Positions 7,882 to 16,693 of a stretch of DNA of 27,237 nucleotides are shown in pieces (position 1 is the stretch's first letter; the number at the start of each line of letters is the position of its first letter). The stretch covers positions 1-27,237 of the forward strand of contig JAJYJL010000007.1 in NCBI GenBank assembly GCA_021789565.1, written 5' to 3'. Under the pieces are notes generated by a model. It saw only the letters and a list, made by a program, of their open reading frames with translations, made no database searches and was not told the DNA's origin. The DNA is from Acidobacteriota bacterium. GTDB taxonomy: Bacteria > Acidobacteriota > Terriglobia > UBA7540. The position numbers and the translations under genes are program-made.

Positions 7882-8188
7882 TTTTGTCATTCCTTTATTT
7901 CGATGTTTGCTTCGTAAGTTATGAGTCTGGCAGGTTAACGTTTTTCATAAGAAGCGCACAAAATCGCCGTGCTCTTGTTGGATGCAGCAACACGGGCCCA
8001 CGTTTGTATCCGCACGGCGCGATGCTTTTTCTTTTCCGCAGCCGGGGCGGGCCACAGGACCCATCAGCAGAAAACTCTTCCGCTGATGCCGCAATCTCTG
8101 ATAAATTGGGCGGCGCATTATCGCAGTTCAGATTCCGGGAAAGTCCCCTATGTTCGGGAGGCAATTCCCTGCAAAAGGAATATCAGGA
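7882..8188. other. Divergent intergenic region
   Basis: Roughly 300 bases between the divergently transcribed M16 peptidase and PQQ dehydrogenase genes. It must hold both promoters, but I find no convincing -35/-10 pair on either strand. A weak dyad TTATGA (7919-7924)/TCATAA (7945-7950) lies near the peptidase start. Confidence 0.5.
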
Positions 8189-10384
8189 ATGTCCAGGTTG
8201 ATCAGCCCCATCCCCACTGCGCGAAGTCAAAGTACTCATCATACGAGGTCGTTGCGGGTATTTCAAATCGCATTCCTGCTGTTTGCCGCAGCCTTCCTCA
8301 CCCAGTGCGCAAAGCGCCAAAGCGAAGGCACGGGCAAAGCGCCCTACAGCGGCTGGTGCGTCGCCGGCGGCGGGCCGGACGACATTCACTATTCCGCGCT
8401 TGACCAGATCAACCGAAGCAACGTGGGCCGGCTGAAAGTGGCCTGGAAGTACGACACCGGCGACGCCTTCAAGAACTCTGAGATGGAGTGCAACCCCATC
8501 ATCGTCGCCGGGGTGCTCTATGCCACATCGCCCAAACTTCGGGTGTTCGCGCTCAATGCCGCCACGGGCCAGCAGATCTGGAGCTTCAGCCCGCCCCACG
8601 AAGGCCCCATCCTGCATGCAATGCACTATCGCGGAGTCACTTACTGGAGCGACGGCAACGACGCGCGCATCTTCTTTGTTTTCGGACACAATCTTTACGC
8701 ACTGAACGCCAAAACCGGCAAGCCCGTTCCGTCCTTCGGCGAAGGCGGACACATTGACCTGCGCGAGGGGCTGGGACGCAATCCCGAGGACCTCTCGGTT
8801 AAGGTGACGAGTCCCGGCATCATCTACAAGGACCTGATCATTATGGGCAGCAGCCTGCCGGAAGACCTGCCCTGCCCTCCGGGCGACATCCGCGCCTACG
8901 ACGTGCGCACCGGCAAGATGCGATGGAGCTTCCACACCATTCCCCGCCCCGGCGAACCCGGTTACAACACCTGGCCAAAGGATGCCTGGAAATACACCGG
9001 CGGCGCCAACAACTGGGCCGGCATGGCCCTGGACGTTAAGCGCGGCCTGGTGTTTGTGCCTACAGGATCAGCCGCCTTTGACTTTTATGGCGCGGACCGC
9101 ATCGGCGACGACCTTTATGCCAACTGCCTGCTGGCGCTGAACGCTTCGACGGGCAAGCTGGTGTGGTATTTCCAGGCGGTCAAGCACGACCTCTGGGACC
9201 GGGACTTCCCCGCCGCTCCCGTGCTGGTGACGGTTGAGCACGATGGGAAGAAAGTCGATGCCGTGGCCCAAACCACCAAGTCGGGATATGTGTTCGTCTT
9301 TAACCGCGAGACCGGCAAACCGCTGTTCCCGATTGAATACCGGAAGGCGCCGGCATCTGATGTGGACGGCGAAAAGACAGCGGCCACACAGCCGTTTCCG
9401 CTGCTGCCGCCGCCGTTTGCCCGTCAGGAGTTCTCACAGGAGATGGTGACCGACCGGACGCCGGCCGCTCATAAGGCGGTGCTGGGGCGGCTGCGCAAGC
9501 TCCGGTATGGAGGCCAGTTTATTCCTCCCAGCAGGCAGGGGACCGTGATCTTTCCGGGGTTTGACGGCGGGGCTGAATGGGGCGGCCCGGCATTTGATCC
9601 TTCGACCGGCCTGCTTTACGTCAACGCCAACGTCATGGCCTGGATTCTGCGCCTAGTTCCAAGGCCGAGAACACAGGGGCTTGTGAACGCCCGCCAGCTT
9701 TATCTGAGCAACTGTTCGAGCTGCCACAAAGCCAACATGGCGGGCAGCCCGCCGGAGTTTCCGTCGCTTCAACACATCGCAAAGAAGTACAGCGAAGCTC
9801 AGCTTGAGGACTTCATCCGAAAGGGCGGCGGCCGGATGCCGGCCTTCGCTCAACTCGGAGAGGCCCCGATACGGGCCATCGCAACCTATCTGGCGACGGG
9901 AAAACAGACCATGGCAAAGGGTACCTGGAACGAGGCGGAAATGGGGCCTTGGCTGAAGTACATGAGCGACGGGTATAACAAATTTCTCGATCCGGACGGA
10001 TACCCGGCGGTGAAGCCGCCCTGGGGCACCTTGACGGCCATCAATCTGAACACCGGCAAATTCGCCTGGAGGATTCCCTTTGGCGAGTTTCCGGAACTGG
10101 TGAAGAAAGGAATTCGCAACACCGGAAGTGAGAATTATGGCGGCCCGCTGGTGACGAAAGGAGGGCTGCTTTTTATCGCCGCAACGGACCGCGATGACAA
10201 GATTCATGCCTTCGACAAAACCACGGGGAAACTGCTTTGGGAAGCCACGCTGCCCGCTGCCGGGAACGCCACGCCCGCAACCTATGAAGTCAACGGGCGG
10301 CAGTACCTGGTGATCGCTGCCGGCGGAGGAAAGTGGGGCGCGCCATCCGGCGGCTCTTACGTAGCTTATGCATTGCCCCGGTAA
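8189..10384 (+). CDS. PQQ-dependent dehydrogenase lipoprotein with internal cytochrome c
   Basis: 731 residues. The N-terminus is basic, then hydrophobic, ending in the lipobox L-T-Q-C (Cys40), so the protein is a periplasm-facing lipoprotein. The rest is an eight-bladed quinoprotein propeller with repeated A-x-x-G-x-x-x-W blade motifs. The active-site segment H-D-L-W-D-R-D (D337, D339) matches the glucose-dehydrogenase-like branch. A cytochrome c domain is inserted late in the propeller: C-S-S-C-H at 509-513 with a candidate Met ligand in G-G-R-M-P (M550), after which propeller blades resume. Members oxidise alcohols or aldose sugars and pass electrons through the haem. The ATG at 8189 is used because AAGGA lies 9 bases upstream; an in-frame ATG at 8150 has none. 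Substrate is not determinable. Confidence 0.9.
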   Translation: MSRLISPIPTARSQSTHHTRSLRVFQIAFLLFAAAFLTQCAKRQSEGTGKAPYSGWCVAGGGPDDIHYSALDQINRSNVGRLKVAWKYDTGDAFKNSEMECNPIIVAGVLYATSPKLRVFALNAATGQQIWSFSPPHEGPILHAMHYRGVTYWSDGNDARIFFVFGHNLYALNAKTGKPVPSFGEGGHIDLREGLGRNPEDLSVKVTSPGIIYKDLIIMGSSLPEDLPCPPGDIRAYDVRTGKMRWSFHTIPRPGEPGYNTWPKDAWKYTGGANNWAGMALDVKRGLVFVPTGSAAFDFYGADRIGDDLYANCLLALNASTGKLVWYFQAVKHDLWDRDFPAAPVLVTVEHDGKKVDAVAQTTKSGYVFVFNRETGKPLFPIEYRKAPASDVDGEKTAATQPFPLLPPPFARQEFSQEMVTDRTPAAHKAVLGRLRKLRYGGQFIPPSRQGTVIFPGFDGGAEWGGPAFDPSTGLLYVNANVMAWILRLVPRPRTQGLVNARQLYLSNCSSCHKANMAGSPPEFPSLQHIAKKYSEAQLEDFIRKGGGRMPAFAQLGEAPIRAIATYLATGKQTMAKGTWNEAEMGPWLKYMSDGYNKFLDPDGYPAVKPPWGTLTAINLNTGKFAWRIPFGEFPELVKKGIRNTGSENYGGPLVTKGGLLFIAATDRDDKIHAFDKTTGKLLWEATLPAAGNATPATYEVNGRQYLVIAAGGGKWGAPSGGSYVAYALPR

Positions 10385-10488
10385 GCCTCAGGAAGCAGAA
10401 TTCACTCCGCTTCTGACAGACTGATCGGGAGAAAATCACTGAAAAAATTAGAGGCCTTTGGCTGCCTGGCCCCTCAGGGTGAACAATA

Positions 10489-10504
10489 TCACAAACCCTT
10501 GTGA
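10489..10504. repeat. Inverted repeat TCACAA-N4-TTGTGA
   Basis: A perfect 6-base dyad with a 4-base centre, about 45 bases upstream of the citrate synthase promoter. It has no T tract on the plus strand, so it reads better as a possible operator than as a terminator. The half-site TTGTG also occurs, in the opposite arrangement, in the MFS promoter at 22283-22296. Confidence 0.45.
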
Positions 10505-10525
10505 CCCCCCTCACTGCCTGAAGCT

Positions 10526-10554
10526 CGATTGTGGCGTACAAGTTATTGTATAAT
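10526..10554 (+). promoter_or_regulatory. Promoter of citrate synthase gene
   Basis: A perfect TATAAT lies at 10549-10554, with only weak -35 candidates around 10526-10534. The predicted start near 10561 leaves a short leader and places in-frame start codons at 10529 and 10556 outside the transcript. Confidence 0.45.
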
Positions 10555-10579
10555 AATGGGTTTTATGGGAGTGGCTAAA

Positions 10580-11890
10580 ATGGGCAAATTACGTGATCGG
10601 CTGGCCGAGCAAGCGCCGGCGCTAAGAGAAAAAGTTCGCAACATCGTCACTGAACATGGTACGACGGTCATATCGGAAGTGACCGTCAGCCAGGTTTTTG
10701 GCGGCATGCGAGGTGTGAAAGGGCTGGTGTGTGACACCTCGGTTGTTGAGCCGAACAATGGCCTGGTAGTGAGGGGAATCCCTATCGGCGACCTGAAGAA
10801 AAGGCTGCCCGAGGAAATCTTCTACCTGCTATGCACCGGTGAGCTTCCTGATGCTGAAGCCCTCGCCAGTCTGCAGCAGGAACTGCGGCAACGCGCCGAA
10901 GTCCCTTCGTACGTCTGGGACGTTCTGAAGGCTTTGCCTGCGGATACCCACCCGATGGCCATGTTCAGCACGGCCATTCTTTCCATGGAACGCGAATCAG
11001 TTTTTCGAAAGCGCTATTCCGAGGGCATGCAAAAGACGGATTACTGGGAACCCGCCCTGGAGGATTCCCTCCTTCTGCTTGCCCGGCTGCCGGGGGTTGC
11101 CGCGGGCATCTACCGCATTCACACCGGCAAGGGCGAACCTCTGCCTCCCAATCCGAAACTGGATTGGGGAGCGGATTACGCCGCCATGCTGGGTCTGCCA
11201 GACGCCACGGGAGAATTTCGCAACCTGATCCGTCTTTACCTGACGCTGCACTGCGACCACGAGGGCGGAAACGTCAGCGCCTTTACCTGCCACACGGTGG
11301 GCTCAGCGCTTTCCGACCCCTTCTATGCCGTATCGGCGGGCATGAACGGCCTGGCGGGACCCCTGCACGGCCTGGCGAACCAGGAGTGCCTGCACTTCGT
11401 CCTCGAAATCCGTAAGAAATACAACGGCGTTCCCACCGACGGGCAGCTTCGGGAATATATCTGGCAGACGCTGAACGACGGGCGCGTGATTCCCGGTTAC
11501 GGCCACGCCGTCCTTCGCGTTACCGACCCCCGCTTTACGGCGTTTCACGAATTCGGAGATCGGGTCTGTCCCGACGACGTCATGTTCAAGATAGTGGACC
11601 GCCTGTTCCACGTCACACCCCAGGTGCTGAAGGAACAGGGCAAAGTGAAAGATCCCTGGCCAAACGTTGATGCGGGTTCCGGTTCACTGCTCTACCTGTT
11701 TGGGCTGACTGAGTTCGAATATTATACGGTGCTTTTCGGAGTTTCCCGCGCCCTGGGAATGACCTCACAACTGGTCCTCAACCGCCTGCTGGCCACGCCG
11801 ATCACGCGTCCCAAATCCGTCAGTACCGAGTGGGTCATCAAGACAGCCAGCACCGCGAAGGTCACTACCACGCACAGCGACGGCGAATAG
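10580..11890 (+). CDS. gltA: Citrate synthase, eukaryotic-like type
   Basis: 436 residues catalysing acetyl-CoA + oxaloacetate to citrate, the TCA entry step, in the cytoplasm. Active-site residues are all present: H263 in G-P-L-H-G, H309 in P-G-Y-G-H-A and D364 in N-V-D-A-G-S-G. They match pig-heart H274, H320 and D375. Segments such as G-G-M-R-G-V-K-G-L and F-R-K-R-Y-S-E-G-M are those of the mitochondrial-like class, known in bacteria such as Geobacter, and differ from the hexameric E. coli GltA. The start at 10580 has GGAG 8 bases upstream; alternative starts at 10529, 10556 and 10565 are poorer. An OsmC-like gene follows after 61 bases and may be cotranscribed. Confidence 0.95.
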   Translation: MGKLRDRLAEQAPALREKVRNIVTEHGTTVISEVTVSQVFGGMRGVKGLVCDTSVVEPNNGLVVRGIPIGDLKKRLPEEIFYLLCTGELPDAEALASLQQELRQRAEVPSYVWDVLKALPADTHPMAMFSTAILSMERESVFRKRYSEGMQKTDYWEPALEDSLLLLARLPGVAAGIYRIHTGKGEPLPPNPKLDWGADYAAMLGLPDATGEFRNLIRLYLTLHCDHEGGNVSAFTCHTVGSALSDPFYAVSAGMNGLAGPLHGLANQECLHFVLEIRKKYNGVPTDGQLREYIWQTLNDGRVIPGYGHAVLRVTDPRFTAFHEFGDRVCPDDVMFKIVDRLFHVTPQVLKEQGKVKDPWPNVDAGSGSLLYLFGLTEFEYYTVLFGVSRALGMTSQLVLNRLLATPITRPKSVSTEWVIKTASTAKVTTTHSDGE

Positions 11891-11951
11891 GGCCGAATTT
11901 GAGCAGGCCACCCGTTTTCTAAGGAAATCCTCCTGCCACAGGAAACAGCCT

Positions 11952-12401
11952 ATGATCAAAGGACAACTCCATCTGACAACTGTAGAAGAAGGCCGCCAGT
12001 TTGTGGGCCAATCGGGATCGGGCCATAACATAGTGATGGATGATGCCGACGGCAACACCGGGGCAAAGCCCATCGAACTCGCCCTGCTGGCGCTCGGAGG
12101 ATGCACCGCCTTCGACGTGGTCGGAATTCTAAGAAAGATGCGCCAGCAAGTAACAGGCTATGACATTGAGCTCGTGGCGGAGCAGCGCGAGGAACCTCCA
12201 ACGGTCTTCACGCGGGTTACCATCAAACACAAGCTGCAGGGCTGCATTGAACCCGCGGCGGTCCGGAAAGCCATTCACCTTTCGGAAACAAAATATTGTT
12301 CGGTCAGCGCGATGATCGCTAAGACGGCAAAAATTGAAACCACCTTCGAAATCATTCCGGAAGCCGAAACAGTCATCCCTGCGACCCAGACAAAAAGCTG
12401 A
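11952..12401 (+). CDS. OsmC/Ohr family protein (YhfA-like)
   Basis: 149 residues with the OsmC fold signatures: N-terminal beta segment, G-A-K-P-I-E-L-A-L-L-A-L-G-G-C-T with Cys51, and S-E-T-K-Y-C-S-V with Cys116. These two cysteines are the peroxide-reacting pair in Ohr and OsmC thiol peroxidases; an additional Cys98 is present. The sequence (no Ohr-type N-terminal dimer segment, A-L-G-G-C-T-A-F-D-V helix) is closest to the YhfA-like subgroup, whose physiological substrate is unclear. AGGA lies 8 bases before the ATG. It lies 61 bases downstream of citrate synthase in the same direction. A role in thiol or peroxide metabolism is family-based inference. Confidence 0.88.
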   Translation: MIKGQLHLTTVEEGRQFVGQSGSGHNIVMDDADGNTGAKPIELALLALGGCTAFDVVGILRKMRQQVTGYDIELVAEQREEPPTVFTRVTIKHKLQGCIEPAAVRKAIHLSETKYCSVSAMIAKTAKIETTFEIIPEAETVIPATQTKS

Positions 12402-12791
12402 ATTCTCAGGCTTCCACCCTGAACGAATTCATGAAGAAATTTGACCAGCAGAAAGGCCATCAGCACGCACCGACCGATTTCACGCTCCTGAAGGCCCGTG
12501 AGGATTGAGCCTGTCTCCAGCCCAAAATTCAGCAAATTTTGGATTTTCCTTGAATTTACCTGTCGAGATGTGGCACAAGAACGGACGTAGCAAGCTCTGA
12601 AGTACGCGCAAGCAGCACAGATTGTGCCTGCGGCATTCGAGAAGAACTGTGGCGGCCCGCAGTCGGCAGAGAGCGCCGGACTGATTGGCCTGAAGCAATT
12701 CCTGGCCATGCGCCTCTGAGCAAACGGGCAGGAGCTTCAGGGTAACAGGAAAGCCAACACTTCATCGTCAAGATGCAGGAGTCCGAAGACC
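12402..12791. other. Intergenic gap with AT-rich dyad
   Basis: 390 bases between the OsmC-like and diheme PQQ genes. The only clear structure is the inverted repeat at 12522-12542. No convincing promoter pair and no credible gene were found. The antisense frame open from 12709 to 12275 crosses the end of the OsmC-like gene and has shadow composition. Confidence 0.55.
12522..12542 (+). terminator. AT-rich inverted repeat, weak terminator or operator
   Basis: CCAAAATT (12522-12529) and AATTTTGG (12535-12542) form a perfect 8-bp stem with a 5-base loop CAGCA, followed by ATTTTCCTT. It lies 120 bases after the OsmC-like stop. The stem is AT-rich for a terminator in this GC-rich genome, so an operator for the downstream PQQ gene is an alternative. 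Confidence 0.35.
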
Positions 12792-15071
12792 ATGGCCACT
12801 TTTTCCCTGCGCAGGACCATCAGTACCTGGCTTTGTTTGTGGGCCGCAGGCTGCGCGGCCGTTACAGCCGTCCCCGCGCAATCATCGTCCCTGCCAGCAG
12901 GCCGCGCCCGCTTTGAAGCCAACTGCTCTGTCTGCCATGGCGGGGACGCGCGAGGCGGCGAACGCGGTCCCAGCCTGTTCGGGGTCCGGCGCTCAAAACA
13001 ACAGATTCTCCAGATCATCCGCACCGGGCGACCGGGCGGCATGCCGCCATTTCACCTTCCACCGCGGGAGGAGGAGGCGCTGGTCAACTTTGTCTACTCG
13101 CTCAACGCTCCGGCGGCAGGCAGCGAAATCCACGGCGATGCGGCCGAGGGAAAAGCTTACTTCTGGGGCAAAGGAGGCTGTGGCGGCTGCCACATGATTT
13201 ACGGACATGGCGGAGTGAAAGGACCGGACCTCACGACGCTGGGCAGGCGGCAAACGGCCCGGAGAATCGAAGAATCGCTGAGCCACCCGGGCGGGACGCG
13301 CGGTTATCAGGTAGTCTCGGTGGAGCTGAAGGATGGAAGTTCATTGCGGGGTTTTGCCAGAAACGAAAGCAGCTATGACCTCCAGCTACAGGACTTCGAG
13401 GGTCACTTCCACTTCCTGCAACAGAGCGGCATTCTCCACATCGAACGGGAGAAGAAGCCGCTGATGCCGCCCGTTCACCTCGGCGAGACTCAGCTTCAAA
13501 ACCTGCTGGCTTATCTGAGCTCCCCGACGGCGCCCAAGGATAGGCCACCAATATCTCTGAAAGTCCCGGCTCCGGGCCCTGGCGATTGGCCCACCTACAA
13601 CGGCGATCCGGGAGGCAACCGGTACAGTCCGCTCGATCAGATCAACACCGGAAACATCAGCCAGCTTGCTCCACGATGGACGTTCACGCTTCGCGGCGCG
13701 GAAGGTCTGCAAACCACTCCGGTGGTGATCGGCGGCATGATGATTGTGACCAGCCCGAACGAAGCCTACGCGCTGGATGCCGCCAGCGGACGCGAAGTCT
13801 GGCACTACAAGCGCGCTGTTGCGGAAGGAGAAGGCGGCGAGGTTGTGGCGGGCAATCGCGGCGTGGCCGTGCTGGGCGACAAAATCTTCATGGCGACACC
13901 GGACGCGCACCTACTGGCTCTCAACTGGGTGACGGGAGGTCTGGTCTGGGACGTGAAGGCGGCCAATTACCATGATGAATACAGGATTTCCGCCGCGCCC
14001 CTGGTGGTGGGTAATCTGGTCATCACCGGAGTAGGATTTGGCGACCTGGGGGCGCGCGGGTTCGTTGTCGCCTACAATGCTTCGACGGGAAAAGAGGTGT
14101 GGCGCTTCTATACCATGCCCGCGGCCGGAGACCCGGCGGCAAAAACCTGGGTGGGGCGGGCATTTCCACATGGCGGCGCGGACACCTGGATGACCGGCGT
14201 ATACGATTCTGAAGACGATATCCTCTATTGGACCACCGGAAACCCCTGCCCGGACTTCAATGGCGATGAGCGCAAGGGCGACAACCTCTACTCGGATTCG
14301 GTGGTCGCGCTGAAACCTGAAACGGGCAAGCTGCTATGGTACTTCCAGTTCACACCGCACGATGTCCACGACTGGGACGCGCAGGAAACTCCGGTGCTGG
14401 TCGATACCGTTTTCCACGGCCGCAAACGGCATTTGCTTTTGCAGGCTAATCGCAACGGATTTTTCTACGTGCTCGACCGCATCACCGGCCAGTTCCTAAT
14501 GGCAACACCGTTTGTGCATAAGCTGAGCTGGGCAAGCGGCATTGCCCCCGATGGCCGCCCCAACGTGCTGCCCGGTTCAACACCCACGCTGACAGGAGCC
14601 AAAATTTGCCCGGCGCCCGAAGGCGCAACCAACTGGATGTCTCCTGCCTGGAGCCCGGACACAGGGCTGTTCTACGTGCAGGCGTTGGAAAAGTGCAGCA
14701 TCTACATCAAGGGGTCAGCGGTGTGGGAAAAAGGAAAGCCTTTTCACGACCAGATGGCCCGCCCAATTCCCGGAGATCCCGGCAAGAAATATCTGCGCGC
14801 GATTGATATTCAAACAGGGCAGGTGAAATGGGAAGTCCCGCAGGTGGGGCCAGGCCATTCATGGGGTGGGTTGCTGGCTACCGCGGGCGGCCTGGTCTTT
14901 TTCTGCGATGACGGCGGCGCCTTTGCTGCCGCGGATGCAAAAACCGGCAAGCCCCTCTGGCACTTCCAAATGAGCCAGGACTGGCATTCGTCGCCCATGA
15001 CTTATGCGGTGGACGGCAAGCAGTTTGTGGCGGTGGCGGCAGGATCAAGCATTGTCGCTTTCGGCCTGTAA
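12792..15071 (+). CDS. PQQ-dependent alcohol dehydrogenase with two N-terminal cytochrome c domains
   Basis: 759 residues with a Sec signal peptide (cleavage probably near A-V-P-A-Q, residue 30). The first cytochrome c domain has C-S-V-C-H (45-49) and Met84. The second has C-G-G-C-H (130-134) and candidate Met225; its G-Y-x-V-V-S-V-E-L-K-D-G-S segment is typical of the Pirellula/Verrucomicrobium-type haem domain. From about 265 follows a methanol/ethanol-dehydrogenase-like propeller. The catalytic Asp is D527 in P-H-D-V-H-D-W-D, with a second Asp two residues on (D529), the position that binds lanthanide in XoxF-type enzymes. No vicinal Cys pair is seen. It should oxidise alcohols or aldehydes in the periplasm and pass electrons through its own haems. 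CAGGAG lies 10 bases before the ATG. Substrate and metal are inferred. Confidence 0.9.
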   Translation: MATFSLRRTISTWLCLWAAGCAAVTAVPAQSSSLPAGRARFEANCSVCHGGDARGGERGPSLFGVRRSKQQILQIIRTGRPGGMPPFHLPPREEEALVNFVYSLNAPAAGSEIHGDAAEGKAYFWGKGGCGGCHMIYGHGGVKGPDLTTLGRRQTARRIEESLSHPGGTRGYQVVSVELKDGSSLRGFARNESSYDLQLQDFEGHFHFLQQSGILHIEREKKPLMPPVHLGETQLQNLLAYLSSPTAPKDRPPISLKVPAPGPGDWPTYNGDPGGNRYSPLDQINTGNISQLAPRWTFTLRGAEGLQTTPVVIGGMMIVTSPNEAYALDAASGREVWHYKRAVAEGEGGEVVAGNRGVAVLGDKIFMATPDAHLLALNWVTGGLVWDVKAANYHDEYRISAAPLVVGNLVITGVGFGDLGARGFVVAYNASTGKEVWRFYTMPAAGDPAAKTWVGRAFPHGGADTWMTGVYDSEDDILYWTTGNPCPDFNGDERKGDNLYSDSVVALKPETGKLLWYFQFTPHDVHDWDAQETPVLVDTVFHGRKRHLLLQANRNGFFYVLDRITGQFLMATPFVHKLSWASGIAPDGRPNVLPGSTPTLTGAKICPAPEGATNWMSPAWSPDTGLFYVQALEKCSIYIKGSAVWEKGKPFHDQMARPIPGDPGKKYLRAIDIQTGQVKWEVPQVGPGHSWGGLLATAGGLVFFCDDGGAFAAADAKTGKPLWHFQMSQDWHSSPMTYAVDGKQFVAVAAGSSIVAFGL

Positions 15072-15154
15072 GCGCCATTGCCTCCCGCGAAGCTTCGGTA
15101 GCCGATGGATTCAGACCTTGTGTTCTGGAGAGGCGGCAAACGGCCGAGGCGCAT

Positions 15155-15184
15155 TTGCGGTTGAAAATCCGCAGGGCTTATAAT
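15155..15184 (+). promoter_or_regulatory. Promoter of nucleotide-sugar dehydrogenase gene
   Basis: TTGCGG (15155-15160), an 18-base spacer and a perfect TATAAT (15179-15184). The predicted start near 15191 lies after the in-frame TTG at 15155 and before the ATG at 15218, which supports the ATG. Confidence 0.5.
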
Positions 15185-15217
15185 CACGGTTTTAACAAGA
15201 GAGGCGGATACGCGGCT

Positions 15218-16624
15218 ATGACTTTGGACAATAAAGTTCCAGTGGAAAACACTTCCCTGGCGGCCCTGAACCAGCGCATTCAGCAAAAGACAGTCCAGGT
15301 GGGCATTGTGGGGCTCGGATATGTCGGCCTGCCCATTGCCCTGCTCTTCTCCAGCAAGGGAATTTCCGCCACCGGCTTTGACATCGATGCCGCCAAAGTC
15401 AGGCACCTTCAGAAGGGCGAAAGCTACATCAAGCACATTCCTGAAGCTGAAATCGCAGGCGCGCTCAGCCGCGGGCGCTTCAAGGCCACAACAGATTTCT
15501 CGGAGTTACGGGCGATGGATGCCATCATCATCTGTGTTCCGACTCCGCTCGACGATCATCGCGAACCCGACCTGACCTACGTGCGAAGGACCACCGAGAC
15601 CCTCAGCTCGCACTTGAGGCCCGGCCAGCTCGTGGTGCTGGAAAGCACCACCTATCCCGGCACCACCGAAGAAGTTGTCCTGCCCATACTGCAGGCCACA
15701 GGCCTGCGCTGCCCCGTGGTTCCCTACACGGTGGCCGACGGCGCGGCGGCGGTTTCCCATCTGCCGGACGCGGATTTCCTTCTGGCTTTCTCACCGGAAA
15801 GAGAAGATCCCGGCAACCCCAACTTCAAGACCCACCAGATTCCCAAGGTGGTGGGAGGCGTTAACGCTGCCAGCGCCATGGCCACCAAGCTCCTTTACGA
15901 GGCAGCCTTCGACCGGATTGTGCTGGTCAGCTCGTCGCGCGCCGCGGAGATGGCCAAGCTGCTGGAAAACATCTACCGCAGCGTCAACATTGCGCTGGTG
16001 AATGAATTAAAGCTCCTCTGCCAGCGCATGGGGCTGGACATCTGGGAAATCATCGACGCCGCCAAGAGCAAACCATTTGGCTTTTCCGCTTTTTATCCGG
16101 GACCCGGCCTGGGAGGGCATTGTATTCCCATCGACCCTTTTTATCTTACCTGGAAGGCGCGCGAATATGAGTTCCCCACCCGCTTTATTGAGCTGGCCGG
16201 GGAGATCAACGCGTCCATGCCTCTCCACGTGATCGAGCGGCTTTCAGATGCATTGAACCGGCGAAGCAAATGCGTGTACGGCTCACGCATCCTGGTGCTC
16301 GGCATATCCTACAAAAAGGATGTCGACGACTTGAGGGAATCCCCATCGCTCAAACTCATCGAGCTGCTGCAGGGGCGCGGCGCCAATGTCGACTACAACG
16401 ATCCCTACTTTGAGCGCCTGCACAAGATGCGCCAGTATGACCTGGGCCTCAAGTCGGTGGAACTGACAGCGGAATCTCTCGCGAGCTATGATGCCGTCCT
16501 CATCGCCACCAATCATTCCTCCTACGACTACGAATTCATCGCAAACCACGCACAGTTGATTGTTGATACGCGGAACGCGACCGGCAACGTATTGCAGCAC
16601 AGAGACAAGATCGTGCAGGCCTGA
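15218..16624 (+). CDS. wbpA: UDP-N-acetylglucosamine/mannosamine 6-dehydrogenase (WbpA/WecC type)
   Basis: 468 residues, cytoplasmic, NAD-dependent two-step oxidation of a UDP-N-acetylhexosamine at C6 to the uronate. The N-terminal Rossmann domain has G-L-G-Y-V-G (32-37). The central domain carries catalytic Cys302 in G-L-G-G-H-C-I-P-I-D-P-F-Y-L, a form typical of UDP-GlcNAc/UDP-ManNAc dehydrogenases and unlike UDP-glucose dehydrogenase. The C-terminal UDP-binding domain has G-I-S-Y-K-K-D-V-D-D-L-R-E-S-P. The product feeds O-antigen, capsule or exopolysaccharide synthesis, but no glycosyltransferase lies nearby. It stands alone with its own promoter. The ATG at 15218 is chosen from the promoter position and the family N-terminus. 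Confidence 0.92.
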   Translation: MTLDNKVPVENTSLAALNQRIQQKTVQVGIVGLGYVGLPIALLFSSKGISATGFDIDAAKVRHLQKGESYIKHIPEAEIAGALSRGRFKATTDFSELRAMDAIIICVPTPLDDHREPDLTYVRRTTETLSSHLRPGQLVVLESTTYPGTTEEVVLPILQATGLRCPVVPYTVADGAAAVSHLPDADFLLAFSPEREDPGNPNFKTHQIPKVVGGVNAASAMATKLLYEAAFDRIVLVSSSRAAEMAKLLENIYRSVNIALVNELKLLCQRMGLDIWEIIDAAKSKPFGFSAFYPGPGLGGHCIPIDPFYLTWKAREYEFPTRFIELAGEINASMPLHVIERLSDALNRRSKCVYGSRILVLGISYKKDVDDLRESPSLKLIELLQGRGANVDYNDPYFERLHKMRQYDLGLKSVELTAESLASYDAVLIATNHSSYDYEFIANHAQLIVDTRNATGNVLQHRDKIVQA

Positions 16625-16693
16625 ACGGCGCACAACGGAGAAGCAGCTTGGATTTTGGCCGGAAACCGAGCAGGCAGGGCTCAAGCCGTCGCG

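Noticed and set aside
8183..8935. 250-codon minus-strand frame
   Set aside because: Antisense to the PQQ lipoprotein gene, where signal, propeller and haem motifs are clear on the plus strand.
9197..9205. D-R-D in the first PQQ enzyme as a lanthanide signature
   Set aside because: The surrounding H-D-L-W-D-x-D is normal in glucose-dehydrogenase-branch enzymes that use Ca or Mg, so it is not diagnostic there.
13386..13910. 174-codon minus-strand frame
   Set aside because: Antisense to the diheme PQQ dehydrogenase; shadow composition.
15161..15184. TTGAAA (15161-15166) as the -35 for TATAAT at 15179
   Set aside because: Spacer is only 12 bases; TTGCGG at 15155 with an 18-base spacer fits better.
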